Positions 8,818-18,967 are shown, numbered from the stretch's first letter. The stretch: 64,000 nt of DNA from Pseudomonas sp. HN11 (GCF_021390155.1 NZ_CP089985.1:4351001-4415000); one strand, 5' to 3'. The notes: generated by a model from the sequence alone, not told the origin. Numbers and translations: made by a program.

Positions 8818-11800
8818 GGCAGCGCACACCCACCCTGCTCACTTTGCCGCAACGCGCTCTGGGTCAACCGCTCCAACAGTGCACGTTCGGCTTGATCGTG
8901 CTCGCTCTGGATCGCCTTCATCTGCTCGTTATAAGCCGCATCGGTGAGGGTCTCGCGCTGCTTGAAAACTGCGTCGTAGCGGTGGTCGAACGGCGCGTTC
9001 ATCGCACTGAACTCATCGGCGTGGGTACGCTTGAGGTGCTGCTCCCAGAAAGGCAGGTCCACCAGGTAACTGAGCAGCTTGGACGAAAGCTCGGCCGACT
9101 TGACCTGGTCTTCCGCATCATTCAAGTGCTGCGCACTCACCCCGCCCAGTTGAGCGAATCGCATGTGTTTGGGCTGGCCCGGCAGATCGAAACGGTCAGC
9201 CAGCCCGGTTCGATACGCCAGATGAACTTCCAGCGGATCGGCGGAGGGGTGCTCCAGGCTGTGGCTGTAGGCCAGGCGCTCAAGTTGATCGAGACGAAAC
9301 AAGCCTCTGGCCAATTTCAGCAACGCCGGGGCCGTCAGCCTACCGTCTTCAGCCAGACGCGAGGCGTTGCGGATTTCCACCAGCACTTCCAGGTTGCTGA
9401 AGCTGACCGCGGCGGCGTCATCGCAATTGACTGGCGTAGCAGCACGCTGGAAAATTTTCTCACGCAGCTCGCCATCAGTGGCGGCGGCGTCGAGTACGCG
9501 CCAGACACGTCGGTCCATGTCTTCCCGCACCTTGGAAGCGTCGGCCGTCCCCCCAAGGCTGGACAATAAGTTGAACAGTCCGTCCGAACCCGGCTCGTCC
9601 CGCAGGCCGCTCCAAGTGAGATCTTTCTCAGCATACCCGGCAGTACGCTGATCCCCCAGCCAAAGGTCGCGCGCCGCCTGTTCGGTCATGCGGGCGATGT
9701 CGTCTTCCAGGTAGCCCATCCCCACGCCGTGGGCCGTACGGTAGTCACGCAGCCGTTGCTGGCTGGCCTCGTCCAGCGGGTTATGACGTAGGTTCACCGT
9801 GCTCGCGAAGCGACGCGGCATCTGGAATAACCATTCGGGTAATTCGCGGATTTCGTTCTCGCGCAGGTCGAGACTCTCTAAATAAATCAAACGCGACACC
9901 CCTTTTGGAAATGCCTTGAGTCGACAGTTGCGCAGCATCAACTCACGCAGTACGAACATACCGCTGACATCCGGCTCGTCCAGCAGCGGGTTATTGTTCA
10001 GGTTAAGCACCTGCAGGCTGGTCATCTTGGCCAGCGTGGCTCGGGAGTATTCAGTGAGTTGAAGGGCATTATCGGCCAGACACAGGAATTCAAGCTGCGG
10101 CATCTCCAACAGCACTTGAGGCAGTCGACTGATTCGGTTACGCGCCAAATTCAGGTATTTCAGCCGTTTGAAATGTTTGAGAAAGTAGGCAACGGCGTCG
10201 TCCTGGGCCGTGTCAACCAGGGACAATACGCCTATGTGTTCGAAATTGGCCTGGGGTGGCAAAGTCGGTAACGTGAAACTCAGCATACCGTCCAGGGTAA
10301 GACCAGGCACCATGCGGCGCAGGTGATCATGCCGGGAGGTCATACGACGCCACCCCCGCTCAATGGCTCTGGCCACTTGGTGTCGACTCAACCGGTAGTC
10401 CCAACGTGGCGTCACGCGAGCGTCGTGGGCCGAGCGGTCGCTGCGCCAGAATTTCAGGGCCCGTCGCAAACTGGCGTACTGCTGTTCCAGCTTCTCGACA
10501 ACGGTGGCCCGCTTGAGGTGGTCATCACCGGCGCCGTTGATCAGATCAGCCAAGTCCGCGTCATTCAACAGAGGATAGAGCGCTCTCAACTTGCGCAACA
10601 AGGCCGGCTCCAGCGTTGGCGCTGCCGGTGGCGCCCCTTGAACACAAGGGAGGACTTCACTTTCAGTAGGTTGCGGTTCGCCATCCAGGTACGCGGTCAC
10701 ACGCCGTCGCCGGCCCTCGGTATACAGGCGAATGCGGGTCAGCAGCTGTTCATCGGCGGCGTCACCCGACAGCCCCATGTCGGCTTGACCTTCCATTGGC
10801 AGGGCATCGATCAGCGCCCGGTAAAATCCATGGGGCCCGCCGGCCATTCGGGCCACCGGCTGGCTCGCGGTATCGTACGCCTGGAAACCCTCGGCGGTCT
10901 GCACCAAGGTCCGCTGCACGGTCGCCGTGGGACTGCCCACTTGAGCGCGCACTTCGCCGCCCACGCTGTGTTGACGAAGCTGCAGGAAAAAATCACGCGG
11001 CCATCCCGGCAAGTGTTGCACCACGCCCAGGGCAACTCGCTGCGTTGAAGGCAGTGCCTGTTCAGGCAGGTACAGGCCAGTCAATGCACGATCCTCCAGG
11101 GTGCGCGCCACGGCCGCACGCGCACGCTCGGCAAGCGACAGCGGTGCGCGCCCGGTTGCACGCAAGCGCTGGCGCTGCCGATGGGAAGACTCGCACAGCA
11201 GGTCCCATGCCACTCGGTCGGAGAGCTGCGGATAAGCGTTCTTGATCGGCAGCAGCTCGCCCAAGGCCGTCCCTTCCTGATCCATGAAAAGCTTCTGCGT
11301 CAGGGCTTGTTGATGGGCCTTGAGAGTTGGCACCAAGCAACGCCGAAGCACCGCCGACGCCTCTTCCAGCGCTACCGCTTCACCCAGCAAGGTCTCACGC
11401 TCTTGAGCACTGAGTGCCTGCAACACCGTCGGCATCACCTGCCCCTGTCGGAGCTGCTGCTGAGTGAGATGCACGCTCAAGTCCTCATAATCAAAGGGGC
11501 GCACGTCCGGGTAACTGTCCAGCACGTAATCAGCGTCATCCAACAGCTCGATGAAACGCCCCTTGGGCCATCCCGGCATCAAAGGTATCGCCAGCATCTG
11601 TGTGCGCGAGGTTTCGACAGAAGGCACCTCGCCACGCTCCAATTGGCCGATGAGGCTGGCGACTCTGCGATGCTGCTCAAAGCGTACCAGGCAATCCTGA
11701 AAACGCTGCGGCAACGGCTCGTGTTCCAACGCCAACCGTTGCGCGCCGGAGAGGTGCAGGTCGGTGATTGCGGCAATTGAACTCGCATCTTCGGGGCTGA

Positions 11801-13643
11801 GCGCCTGCACCTGAGGATCGAGACGAGCCAAATTGTAACGTAAATCCCTCCATTGCTCGGGCCGCTCGAACGCGTGCTGCCAGCCACCGCGATGATTGTG
11901 ATTAAGCGGCGGGCGGTAGGCCTCAGAGCGTAACGGATGGTTGATGCGCCATTGGCCAGTTCCGGGATCGAATGCAATGGTGTACACCGCGCCATCGATT
12001 CTGACCCACGACTTCCCTTTGGCCTGGTGGATGCCCCTGCTATCGGCGACCCACGGCTCAGGCGGCAAGGTTTGTTCGTACGGCGCCAGGCGTCGGCGCC
12101 ACAACCGCGATTGATAATCGCTGGAGGAAATAGCCTCGACCTTGTCGAAAAAATCCACAGAGGTGACCCGCTTCTTGAGTGCCCCCACCACGCGCCCTCC
12201 AGCCGCAAACACCGCCATGGCGGCAAGACCTTCGCCAATATTGATCAAATGCCGCAGGGCTTCGGCATCGTCATCATGGGTCCAGTCTTGCACGCCATCG
12301 AACACTTCCCCCAGCAGTTGTCCGACCGCCACGCCCAGCATCAGGTGACCTAACACAGGTACGACGAAAGCCGCCACGTTCAACAGGTCAAGCCCTGCGT
12401 CCAGGTAGGCTGCCCAACGTGCGCTATCGGCCTCTGCGTCAACCTCTGCCGTCGGCACAGCCAATGCCAGGGCATCGCGCTGGATCTTGCCGGCAATGGA
12501 GTTGAAGTAAAATGCGGAGAAGTTAGTGACCACTGGCACGGGCGCCAACTGCCCCAAGGTCCTGTTCTGGTCGAAACGCTGGAAAAAACCCACGCGGTCG
12601 TGCTCATCCAGGTAACGTTCAAACGCGGTGCGATAGGACTTCACTTGAAGTTTCAAGGTCAGGTAACGCTCGAAATCCGCCAACGTCTCGTATTCAAACC
12701 ATGGCCTGACCGGCTCATTGGGCATGTACACCAGCAGCGATCCATCATCCAGTTCACCCGGGTTTGCATCGCAGATGACCAGTACTCCCCATAGGCAAGC
12801 CCCGTCCAGATTCAGCCCTTGCCAGATCAGTGGTTTTTCCAGCAAGGGCCGGGAGGCCTGCTCATTGGCTGGGCGATCAGCCTTGATCAACTTGAGCAAA
12901 CGCTCACCAACGCCAGCACTCACATCTTCCTTGGCACAGGCAATGTGCAGGTCGATCTGCATGTCCAGGTTTTTTGACTGACCGAGGTGGAAGGCGGCCG
13001 GATTGTAGCCCATGTCTCCATCCGCCAATTGCTCGTGGGGGGCGCGCAAGTTGAAAACGTCACGGATATGACGCTGGTAGGACTCTCCCAGATCCAGCTC
13101 GCGGCAATAGTCGATAAACTGTTCCGCGCTGAGCGCCGGTAACACTTGACGGGTCGCGGCGCTGAGGATCCGGGCCGAAGGCCACCTACCATTACTGCGC
13201 GCTCTGGAAGCATCGAAATTTTGCATGGCCGCTTGCACGAGGCTGAGTTTTTCCCAGGTGATCGTCTCGATCAGCCGCCCAGCCGCCGGTGGCATCGCCA
13301 AGGTCAGCTTGCGCGTGGGTAACTCCAATTGGTCCCGTTCCACGTCAACTCCCTCTACCCCCTTGCTGAGCAAAAAACTGTGCAGCCGCTCTACGCAATA
13401 GTGGTGCAACGGTTGCAGGCGTTTGAACAGGCGCTTGACCTGGTGACGGGGCAGCTTGCTGTCGCGGTGCGCGTGTTCGAGACCGGCCAGGGAAGCCGGC
13501 GTGGCCTCCACCAGCCACGCCGGTAGGGTACGGCGCAGCACCCGTGCCTTGTCCAAATCACCGGTCATGTCCAACAACAGTCCCAGTCGTTCATCTTCAG
13601 TCACCTGATCGGTAACAGCACTTAAATCGCGTTTTTCCATCAT
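8814..13643 (-). CDS. Giant LRR protein with C-terminal NEL-type E3 ubiquitin ligase domain
   Basis: The 1609-residue protein has no signal peptide. Residues about 1-400 resemble the DUF6543 ('dermonecrotic toxin') N-terminal region. A hydrophobic stretch at about 417-447 (LNVAAFVVPVLGHLMLG) could insert in membrane. A motif near 590, GKSWVRIDGAVYTIAFD followed by WRINHP, is one I associate with DUF6543 proteins. About 1133-1295 are leucine-rich repeats (LKYLNLARNRISRLP, LESLDLRENEIRELP). From about 1300 it matches IpaH/SspH/SlrP NEL ligases: TPVNCDDAA holds the Cys-x-Asp nucleophile at Cys1407 (codon 9423-9425), followed by FRLDQLERLA, EVHLAYRTGLA and MRFAQLGGVSA. The expected role is ubiquitylation of host proteins after secretion. 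ATG 13643 has GGAGG at 8 bases. The secretion route is not visible. Confidence 0.85.
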   Translation of the reverse strand: MMEKRDLSAVTDQVTEDERLGLLLDMTGDLDKARVLRRTLPAWLVEATPASLAGLEHAHRDSKLPRHQVKRLFKRLQPLHHYCVERLHSFLLSKGVEGVDVERDQLELPTRKLTLAMPPAAGRLIETITWEKLSLVQAAMQNFDASRARSNGRWPSARILSAATRQVLPALSAEQFIDYCRELDLGESYQRHIRDVFNLRAPHEQLADGDMGYNPAAFHLGQSKNLDMQIDLHIACAKEDVSAGVGERLLKLIKADRPANEQASRPLLEKPLIWQGLNLDGACLWGVLVICDANPGELDDGSLLVYMPNEPVRPWFEYETLADFERYLTLKLQVKSYRTAFERYLDEHDRVGFFQRFDQNRTLGQLAPVPVVTNFSAFYFNSIAGKIQRDALALAVPTAEVDAEADSARWAAYLDAGLDLLNVAAFVVPVLGHLMLGVAVGQLLGEVFDGVQDWTHDDDAEALRHLINIGEGLAAMAVFAAGGRVVGALKKRVTSVDFFDKVEAISSSDYQSRLWRRRLAPYEQTLPPEPWVADSRGIHQAKGKSWVRIDGAVYTIAFDPGTGQWRINHPLRSEAYRPPLNHNHRGGWQHAFERPEQWRDLRYNLARLDPQVQALSPEDASSIAAITDLHLSGAQRLALEHEPLPQRFQDCLVRFEQHRRVASLIGQLERGEVPSVETSRTQMLAIPLMPGWPKGRFIELLDDADYVLDSYPDVRPFDYEDLSVHLTQQQLRQGQVMPTVLQALSAQERETLLGEAVALEEASAVLRRCLVPTLKAHQQALTQKLFMDQEGTALGELLPIKNAYPQLSDRVAWDLLCESSHRQRQRLRATGRAPLSLAERARAAVARTLEDRALTGLYLPEQALPSTQRVALGVVQHLPGWPRDFFLQLRQHSVGGEVRAQVGSPTATVQRTLVQTAEGFQAYDTASQPVARMAGGPHGFYRALIDALPMEGQADMGLSGDAADEQLLTRIRLYTEGRRRRVTAYLDGEPQPTESEVLPCVQGAPPAAPTLEPALLRKLRALYPLLNDADLADLINGAGDDHLKRATVVEKLEQQYASLRRALKFWRSDRSAHDARVTPRWDYRLSRHQVARAIERGWRRMTSRHDHLRRMVPGLTLDGMLSFTLPTLPPQANFEHIGVLSLVDTAQDDAVAYFLKHFKRLKYLNLARNRISRLPQVLLEMPQLEFLCLADNALQLTEYSRATLAKMTSLQVLNLNNNPLLDEPDVSGMFVLRELMLRNCRLKAFPKGVSRLIYLESLDLRENEIRELPEWLFQMPRRFASTVNLRHNPLDEASQQRLRDYRTAHGVGMGYLEDDIARMTEQAARDLWLGDQRTAGYAEKDLTWSGLRDEPGSDGLFNLLSSLGGTADASKVREDMDRRVWRVLDAAATDGELREKIFQRAATPVNCDDAAAVSFSNLEVLVEIRNASRLAEDGRLTAPALLKLARGLFRLDQLERLAYSHSLEHPSADPLEVHLAYRTGLADRFDLPGQPKHMRFAQLGGVSAQHLNDAEDQVKSAELSSKLLSYLVDLPFWEQHLKRTHADEFSAMNAPFDHRYDAVFKQRETLTDAAYNEQMKAIQSEHDQAERALLERLTQSALRQSEQGGCALP

Positions 13644-13954
13644 GGGCGAAGCCTCCTTGGCGCATTGCTGAGTAATAGATCACCGTAAACGCAGCGACGG
13701 CCAAAACGCATTCAAATATAGGGGCGCACAGCCCTCGATCAGATTGAAAATCCGTATGTATCAACGCTTCATGTAGCCCCCCAAGCGCACAGGCCACGCA
13801 GCACTTGGGGCCGTGCGACGGGCATCAAGGCGATGTGCCTTATAACGGATTGTTCTAAAACTCCCGCCATAGCCCCGTGTCAGTTTCTGGGTACGCGCCC
13901 TCTGGGCGTATTGAGTGTTTACCCCTCCCCAACGGAAAAACCGGTAAGGAATTT
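13644..13954. other. Intergenic region between giant NEL gene and NAGGN operon
   Basis: These 311 bases lie between two divergent transcription units and must hold both promoters. No open frame with a ribosome site is convincing. The only clear element is the TAAGGA ribosome site at 13945-13950 of asnB. An osmotic-stress promoter for asnB is expected from knowledge of the pathway, but I could not identify its boxes. Confidence 0.5.
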
Positions 13955-15727
13955 ATGTGCGGATTAGCTGGCGAGTTACGTTTCGATGCCCAACCTGCCG
14001 ACCTGGCGGCCATTGAGCGCATCACCCATCACCTGGCCCCTCGCGGTCCCGACGCTTGGGGTTTCCATGCCCAAGGGCCGATTGCCCTGGGCCATCGACG
14101 CCTGAAAATCATGGACTTGTCGGACGGCTCGGCCCAACCGATGGTCGATTCGCAGCTCGGCCTGAGCCTGGCCTTCAACGGCGCGATCTATAACTTCCCG
14201 GAACTGCGTGAAGAGCTGGAAGCCTTGGGCTACGCCTTCTATTCAGGGGGCGATACCGAAGTGCTGCTCAAGGGCTTTCACGCCTGGGGCGAAGCGCTTT
14301 TGCCCAAACTCAATGGCATGTTTGCCTTTGCCATCTGGGAGCGCGATGCGCAGCGCCTGTTTATCGCCCGTGACCGGCTCGGCGTGAAACCGCTGTACCT
14401 GTCGCGCACCGGCCAGCGTGTGCGCTTTGCGTCAGCCTTGCCGGCGCTGCTTAAAGGGGGCGATATCAACCCGATCCTTGATCCGGTCGCCCTCAACCAC
14501 TACCTGAATTTCCACGCCGTGGTACCTGCGCCGCGCACCTTGCTGGCGGGCATCGAAAAACTGCCGCCGGCCAGCTGGATGCGCATCGACGCCAGTGGCA
14601 AGACCGAGCAGAAAGTGTGGTGGACCTTGCCCTACGGCCCACGTGACGACGAGAAAAACCTGACACTGGAAGACTGGACCGACCGCGTGCTGGACAGCAC
14701 CCGCGAAGCCGTTGCGATTCGCCAACGTGCGGCGGTGGACGTCGGCGTGCTGCTTTCCGGTGGCGTGGATTCGAGCATGCTCGTTGGCCTGCTGCGAGAA
14801 GTCGGTGTGCAGGACCTGTCCACCTTCTCCATCGGCTTTGAAGACGTCGGCGGCGAGGCCGGCAACGAGTTCCAGTATTCGGACCTGATCGCCAAGCACT
14901 ATGGCACCCGCCACCACCAGTTGCGCATCGCCGAAAGCGAGATCATCGAGCAATTGCCCGCGGCGTTCCGCGCCATGAGCGAGCCAATGGTCAGCCACGA
15001 CTGTATCGCCTTCTACCTGCTGTCGCGGGAAGTGGCCAAGCATTGCAAAGTGGTGCAAAGCGGCCAGGGTGCCGATGAGTTGTTCGCCGGTTACCACTGG
15101 TATCCGCAGGTAGACGGCGCCAGCGATCCGTATGCGGCCTACCGCGATGCGTTTTTCGACCGCAGCTACGACGATTACGCCGCCACTGTCGCGCCAAAAT
15201 GGCTGACCGCCAACGACGCCGCCGGCGACTTCGTCCGCGAACATTTTGCCCTGCCCGGCGCCGATGCCGCCGTGGACAAAGCCCTGCGCCTGGACAGCAC
15301 AGTGATGCTGGTGGACGACCCAGTCAAACGCGTCGACAACATGACCATGGCCTGGGGGCTGGAAGCGCGCACGCCTTTCCTGGATTACCGCCTGGTGGAG
15401 CTGTCGGCTCGAGTACCCGGCAAATTCAAGCTACCTGACGGTGGCAAACAGGTCTTGAAAGAAGCCGCGCGCCGCGTCATTCCAAGCGAAGTGATCGACC
15501 GCAAGAAAGGCTACTTTCCAGTGCCGGGCCTAAAGCATTTGCAGGGCGACACCTTGAATTGGGTGCGTGAACTGCTGCTGGACCCGAGCCAGGATCGTGG
15601 CCTGTTCAACCCCGCCATGCTCGACCGCCTGCTCACCGACCCGCAAGGTCAGCTGACCCCGCTACGCGGTTCCAAGCTGTGGCAACTGGCGGCACTGAAC
15701 CTGTGGCTCAGCGAACAAGGAATCTGA
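13955..15727 (+). CDS. asnB: N-acetylglutaminylglutamine amidotransferase (asparagine synthase family)
   Basis: The 590-residue protein has an N-terminal class II glutaminase domain with nucleophile Cys2 (MCGLAGEL) and a C-terminal ATP-pyrophosphatase synthetase domain (LLSGGVDSSMLVGLL). In the NAGGN pathway it amidates N-acetylglutaminylglutamine to the neutral dipeptide osmolyte NAGGN (asnO in Sinorhizobium, PA3459 in P. aeruginosa). The start at 13955 is fixed by the required N-terminal Cys and by TAAGGA just upstream; the longer frame from 13877 would bury the nucleophile. It is the first gene of a three-gene operon, 3 bases before ngg. Confidence 0.95.
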   Translation: MCGLAGELRFDAQPADLAAIERITHHLAPRGPDAWGFHAQGPIALGHRRLKIMDLSDGSAQPMVDSQLGLSLAFNGAIYNFPELREELEALGYAFYSGGDTEVLLKGFHAWGEALLPKLNGMFAFAIWERDAQRLFIARDRLGVKPLYLSRTGQRVRFASALPALLKGGDINPILDPVALNHYLNFHAVVPAPRTLLAGIEKLPPASWMRIDASGKTEQKVWWTLPYGPRDDEKNLTLEDWTDRVLDSTREAVAIRQRAAVDVGVLLSGGVDSSMLVGLLREVGVQDLSTFSIGFEDVGGEAGNEFQYSDLIAKHYGTRHHQLRIAESEIIEQLPAAFRAMSEPMVSHDCIAFYLLSREVAKHCKVVQSGQGADELFAGYHWYPQVDGASDPYAAYRDAFFDRSYDDYAATVAPKWLTANDAAGDFVREHFALPGADAAVDKALRLDSTVMLVDDPVKRVDNMTMAWGLEARTPFLDYRLVELSARVPGKFKLPDGGKQVLKEAARRVIPSEVIDRKKGYFPVPGLKHLQGDTLNWVRELLLDPSQDRGLFNPAMLDRLLTDPQGQLTPLRGSKLWQLAALNLWLSEQGI

Positions 15728-15730
15728 TCG

Positions 15731-17464
15731 ATGAAACCTCTCGCGGCGGCTTACAGCCAACGTTTGCTGAAGGGCCAGGCGCCTACCTATGAGCGCCTGC
15801 AGGCCCGGCTGGCTGAAGATGGCAGCCCCTTGGCGGCCGATCCGATTGCCGTGCATTGCGGTTGGGGTCGGCTGTTGATCGGGCATACCTTTCCCGACCC
15901 TGCGACCTTGGCCCAGGAACTGTTGAATGAGCAGCCTGGAGAACGCGACATCGCGCTTTACGTGGCAGCACCCCAACAGATTCTGGGGATCGACCCGCAA
16001 CAACTGTTTCTCGACCCCTCCGACACGCTGCGCTTGTGGTTCAGCGACTACCGCCCCGCCACCCGCGTGTTTCGCGGCTTCCGTATCCGCCGCGCACAAA
16101 GCGAAGCGGATTGGCTGGGGGTCAATCAGCTCTACCAGGGACGCGGCATGTTACCTGTCGATGCAGAACGTCTGACACCGCGTCATCAAGGTGGCCCGGT
16201 GTATTGGCTGGCAGAGGATGAGGACAGCGGCGCGGTGATCGGCAGCGTAATGGGCCTCAATCACCAGAAGGCGTTTCACGACCCGGAAAACGGTTGCAGC
16301 CTGTGGTGCCTTGCGGTCGATCCACAATGCACACGCCCCGGTGTGGGTGAGGTGTTGGTGCGTCACTTGGTGGAACATTTCATGAGCCGTGGCCTGAGCT
16401 ACCTGGACCTGTCGGTGCTGCACGATAACCGTCAGGCCAAGAACCTTTACGCCAAGCTCGGTTTCCGCGCGCTGACCACCTTTGCGATCAAACGCAAGAA
16501 TGGCATCAACCAGCCGTTGTTTCTCGGTCCTGGACCGCAGGCGGAGTTCAACCCGTATGCGCGGATCATTGTTGAAGAAGCCCATCGGCGCGGCATCGAC
16601 GTGCACGTGGACGACGCGAATGCGGGCCTGTTCACCCTGAGTCATGGTGGACGCCGTGTGCGTTGCCGTGAATCCTTGAGCGACCTGACCAGCGCCATCA
16701 GCATGACGTTGTGCCAGGACAAGAGCCTGACCCACAAGGTGTTGAAAGCAGCCGGCTTGAAACTGCCGTCGCAGCAATTGGCAGGCAGTGCCGATGACAA
16801 TCTGGAGTTTCTCGACGAGCACCAGCGCGTCGTGGTCAAACCGCTGGATGGTGAGCAAGGCCAGGGTGTAGCCGTGGATTTGCAGAGCATCGAAGAGGTG
16901 CAGCAGGCGATTGAAGCGGCGCGCCAGTTCGACAGCCGTGTGTTGCTGGAGAGCTTTCACGAAGGCTTGGACTTGCGCATCCTGGTGATCGGGTTTGAGG
17001 TGGTCGCCGCCGCGATTCGCCGCCCTGCCGAAGTGACCGGCGACGGCCATCATTCCATCGGTGCGCTGATCGAAGCGCAGAGCCGTCGCCGCCAGGCCGC
17101 CACCGACGGTGAAAGCAAAATCCCGCTGGATGCCGAGACCGAACGCACCTTGAAAGCCGCAGGTTTCGACTACAGCAGCATCCTGCCCCGTGGCCAGACC
17201 CTGGCCGTGCGCCGCACCGCCAACCTGCATACCGGCGGCTGTCTGGAAGACGTCACCGCCACCCTGCACCCGACGTTGGTGGACGCCGCCGTGCGCGCCG
17301 CCCGCGCCCTGGATATCCCCATGGTGGGCCTGGACCTGATGGTACCTGCCGCCGATCAACCCGAGTACGTGTTTATCGAAGCCAATGAACGGGCCGGCCT
17401 GGCCAATCATGAACCGCAGCCTACCGCGGAGAAATTTGTGGATTTGCTGTTTCCCCATAGCTGA
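15731..17464 (+). CDS. ngg: N-acetylglutaminylglutamine synthetase (GNAT + ATP-grasp)
   Basis: The 577-residue fusion enzyme has a GNAT acetyltransferase region at about 110-255 (LWCLAVDPQCTRPGVGEVLV; NLYAKLGFRALTTF) and an ATP-grasp ligase at about 330-575 (VVKPLDGEQGQGVAV; FIEANERAGLANH). It is expected to acetylate glutamine and ligate a second glutamine, giving the substrate for the upstream amidotransferase. The tight 3-base spacing to asnB and the identical gene order in other gamma- and alpha-proteobacteria support the role. The product is an osmotic-stress solute. Confidence 0.94.
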   Translation: MKPLAAAYSQRLLKGQAPTYERLQARLAEDGSPLAADPIAVHCGWGRLLIGHTFPDPATLAQELLNEQPGERDIALYVAAPQQILGIDPQQLFLDPSDTLRLWFSDYRPATRVFRGFRIRRAQSEADWLGVNQLYQGRGMLPVDAERLTPRHQGGPVYWLAEDEDSGAVIGSVMGLNHQKAFHDPENGCSLWCLAVDPQCTRPGVGEVLVRHLVEHFMSRGLSYLDLSVLHDNRQAKNLYAKLGFRALTTFAIKRKNGINQPLFLGPGPQAEFNPYARIIVEEAHRRGIDVHVDDANAGLFTLSHGGRRVRCRESLSDLTSAISMTLCQDKSLTHKVLKAAGLKLPSQQLAGSADDNLEFLDEHQRVVVKPLDGEQGQGVAVDLQSIEEVQQAIEAARQFDSRVLLESFHEGLDLRILVIGFEVVAAAIRRPAEVTGDGHHSIGALIEAQSRRRQAATDGESKIPLDAETERTLKAAGFDYSSILPRGQTLAVRRTANLHTGGCLEDVTATLHPTLVDAAVRAARALDIPMVGLDLMVPAADQPEYVFIEANERAGLANHEPQPTAEKFVDLLFPHS

Positions 17465-17488
17465 ACGATCCGAACCCCAGGAGTCTTT

Positions 17489-18673
17489 ATGAGCCGAACC
17501 ATCCCCGAACCGGATCTGAATTACCTGCAAAAAGTCCTGCTGGAAATGCTCGCCATTCCCAGCCCCACCGGGTTTACCGACACCATCGTGCGTTATGTCG
17601 CCGAGCGTCTGGAAGAACTGGGCATCCCGTTTGAAATGACCCGTCGCGGTACCATTCGCGCCACCCTCAAGGGTCAGAAAAACAGCCCCGACCGGGCGGT
17701 TTCAGCGCACCTGGATACCATTGGCGCCGCCGTGCGTGCGATCAAGGACAATGGCCGCCTGAGCCTGGCGCCTGTGGGCTGTTGGTCGAGCCGCTTTGCC
17801 GAGGGCAGCCGCGTCAGCCTGTTTACCGATAACGGTGTGATCCGTGGCAGCGTGTTGCCGTTGATGGCCTCCGGGCATGCGTTCAACACTGCCGTGGATG
17901 AAATGCCGGTGAGCTGGGACCACGTGGAGCTGCGCCTGGATGCCTATTGCGCCACCCGTGCCGACTGCGATTCCCTGGGGATCGGTATCGGGGACTATGT
18001 GGCCTTCGACCCACTGCCGGAGTTCACCGAAAGCGGGCATATCAGCGCCCGTCACCTGGATGACAAAGCGGGTGTTGCCGCCCTGCTCGCCGCGCTCAAG
18101 GCGATTGTGGACAGTGGCGAACCCTTGCTGATCGACTGCCACCCACTGTTCACCATCACCGAGGAAACCGGCAGCGGCGCAGCCGCCGCCCTGCCTTGGG
18201 ACGTCAGTGAGTTTGTTGGCATCGATATCGCCCCGGTCGCTCCAGGCCAGCATTCCAGCGAGCATGCGGTGAGCGTGGCGATGCAGGATTCCGGCGGTCC
18301 CTATGACTATCACCTGTCGCGGCATTTGTTGCGCCTGGCCTCGGATAACGAGCTGCCCGTGCGTCGCGACCTGTTCCGCTATTACTTCAGCGACGCCCAT
18401 TCCGCCGTAACCGCCGGCCACGACATCCGCACTGCTTTGCTGGCGTTCGGTTGCGACGCCACCCACGGCTACGAGCGCACCCATATCGACAGCCTGGCTG
18501 CGCTGAGCCGTTTGCTGGGAGCGTACATCCTGAGCCCGCCGGTGTTTGCCAGCGATGCGCAGCCGGCCCAGGGTTCCCTTGATCGTTTCAGTCATCAGAT
18601 CGAGCACGAGACACAGATGGAGAGCGACACGCGGGTGCCGTCGGTGGACAGCCTGGTGGGCAACAAATCCTGA
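17489..18673 (+). CDS. NAGGN-operon M42-type peptidase
   Basis: The 394-residue metallopeptidase relative has the M42/M20 di-metal layout: VSAHLDTIGA near residue 72, HLDDKAGVAALLAAL near 190, ITEETGSG and DAHSAVTAGHD. It follows ngg by 24 bases with an AGGAG ribosome site and is the standard third gene of the NAGGN operon. A role in hydrolysing the osmolyte or a precursor when osmolarity falls is plausible, but I know no direct proof. The C-terminal ~40 residues beyond the catalytic core are poorly conserved in character. Confidence 0.9.
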   Translation: MSRTIPEPDLNYLQKVLLEMLAIPSPTGFTDTIVRYVAERLEELGIPFEMTRRGTIRATLKGQKNSPDRAVSAHLDTIGAAVRAIKDNGRLSLAPVGCWSSRFAEGSRVSLFTDNGVIRGSVLPLMASGHAFNTAVDEMPVSWDHVELRLDAYCATRADCDSLGIGIGDYVAFDPLPEFTESGHISARHLDDKAGVAALLAALKAIVDSGEPLLIDCHPLFTITEETGSGAAAALPWDVSEFVGIDIAPVAPGQHSSEHAVSVAMQDSGGPYDYHLSRHLLRLASDNELPVRRDLFRYYFSDAHSAVTAGHDIRTALLAFGCDATHGYERTHIDSLAALSRLLGAYILSPPVFASDAQPAQGSLDRFSHQIEHETQMESDTRVPSVDSLVGNKS

Positions 18674-18686
18674 GACTGGCAACTAT

Positions 18687-18715
18687 GATCCCGGCGCAGT
18701 AGGATCGCCGGGATC
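18687..18715 (+). terminator. Perfect 10-bp hairpin after the NAGGN operon
   Basis: The arms GATCCCGGCG and CGCCGGGATC pair perfectly around a 9-base loop, 13 bases after the NAGGN operon stop and 17 bases before the UPF0270 start. There is no T tract, so it may be a weak terminator, an mRNA 3'-end stabiliser, or a structure affecting translation of the next gene. Confidence 0.5.
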
Positions 18716-18732
18716 CATCACCCGAGGCTTGT

Positions 18733-18960
18733 ATGCTGATTCCCTACGATGCACTTGAAGTCGATACCCTCACGCGCCTCATCGAAGACTTCGTCACCCG
18801 TGACGGCACCGACAACGGCGACGACACACCTCTGGAAACCCGCGTATTGCGCGTGCGCCAGGCACTGACCAAGGGCCAGGCACTGATCGTGTTCGACCCG
18901 GAGAGCGAGCAGTGTCAGTTGATGCTCAAGCACGACGTGCCCAAGCATCTGTTTGACTGA
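18733..18960 (+). CDS. UPF0270 (YheU-like) protein
   Basis: This 75-residue acidic protein starts MLIPYDALEVDTLTRLIEDF and continues FVTRDGTD, matching the YheU/UPF0270 family of short gamma-proteobacterial proteins. Function is unknown. The ATG has GAGG six bases upstream. It lies downstream of the NAGGN operon, which I recall also being so in P. aeruginosa, and converges with the csrA paralogue (7-base gap). Confidence 0.9.
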   Translation: MLIPYDALEVDTLTRLIEDFVTRDGTDNGDDTPLETRVLRVRQALTKGQALIVFDPESEQCQLMLKHDVPKHLFD

Positions 18961-18967
18961 GGTTGTC

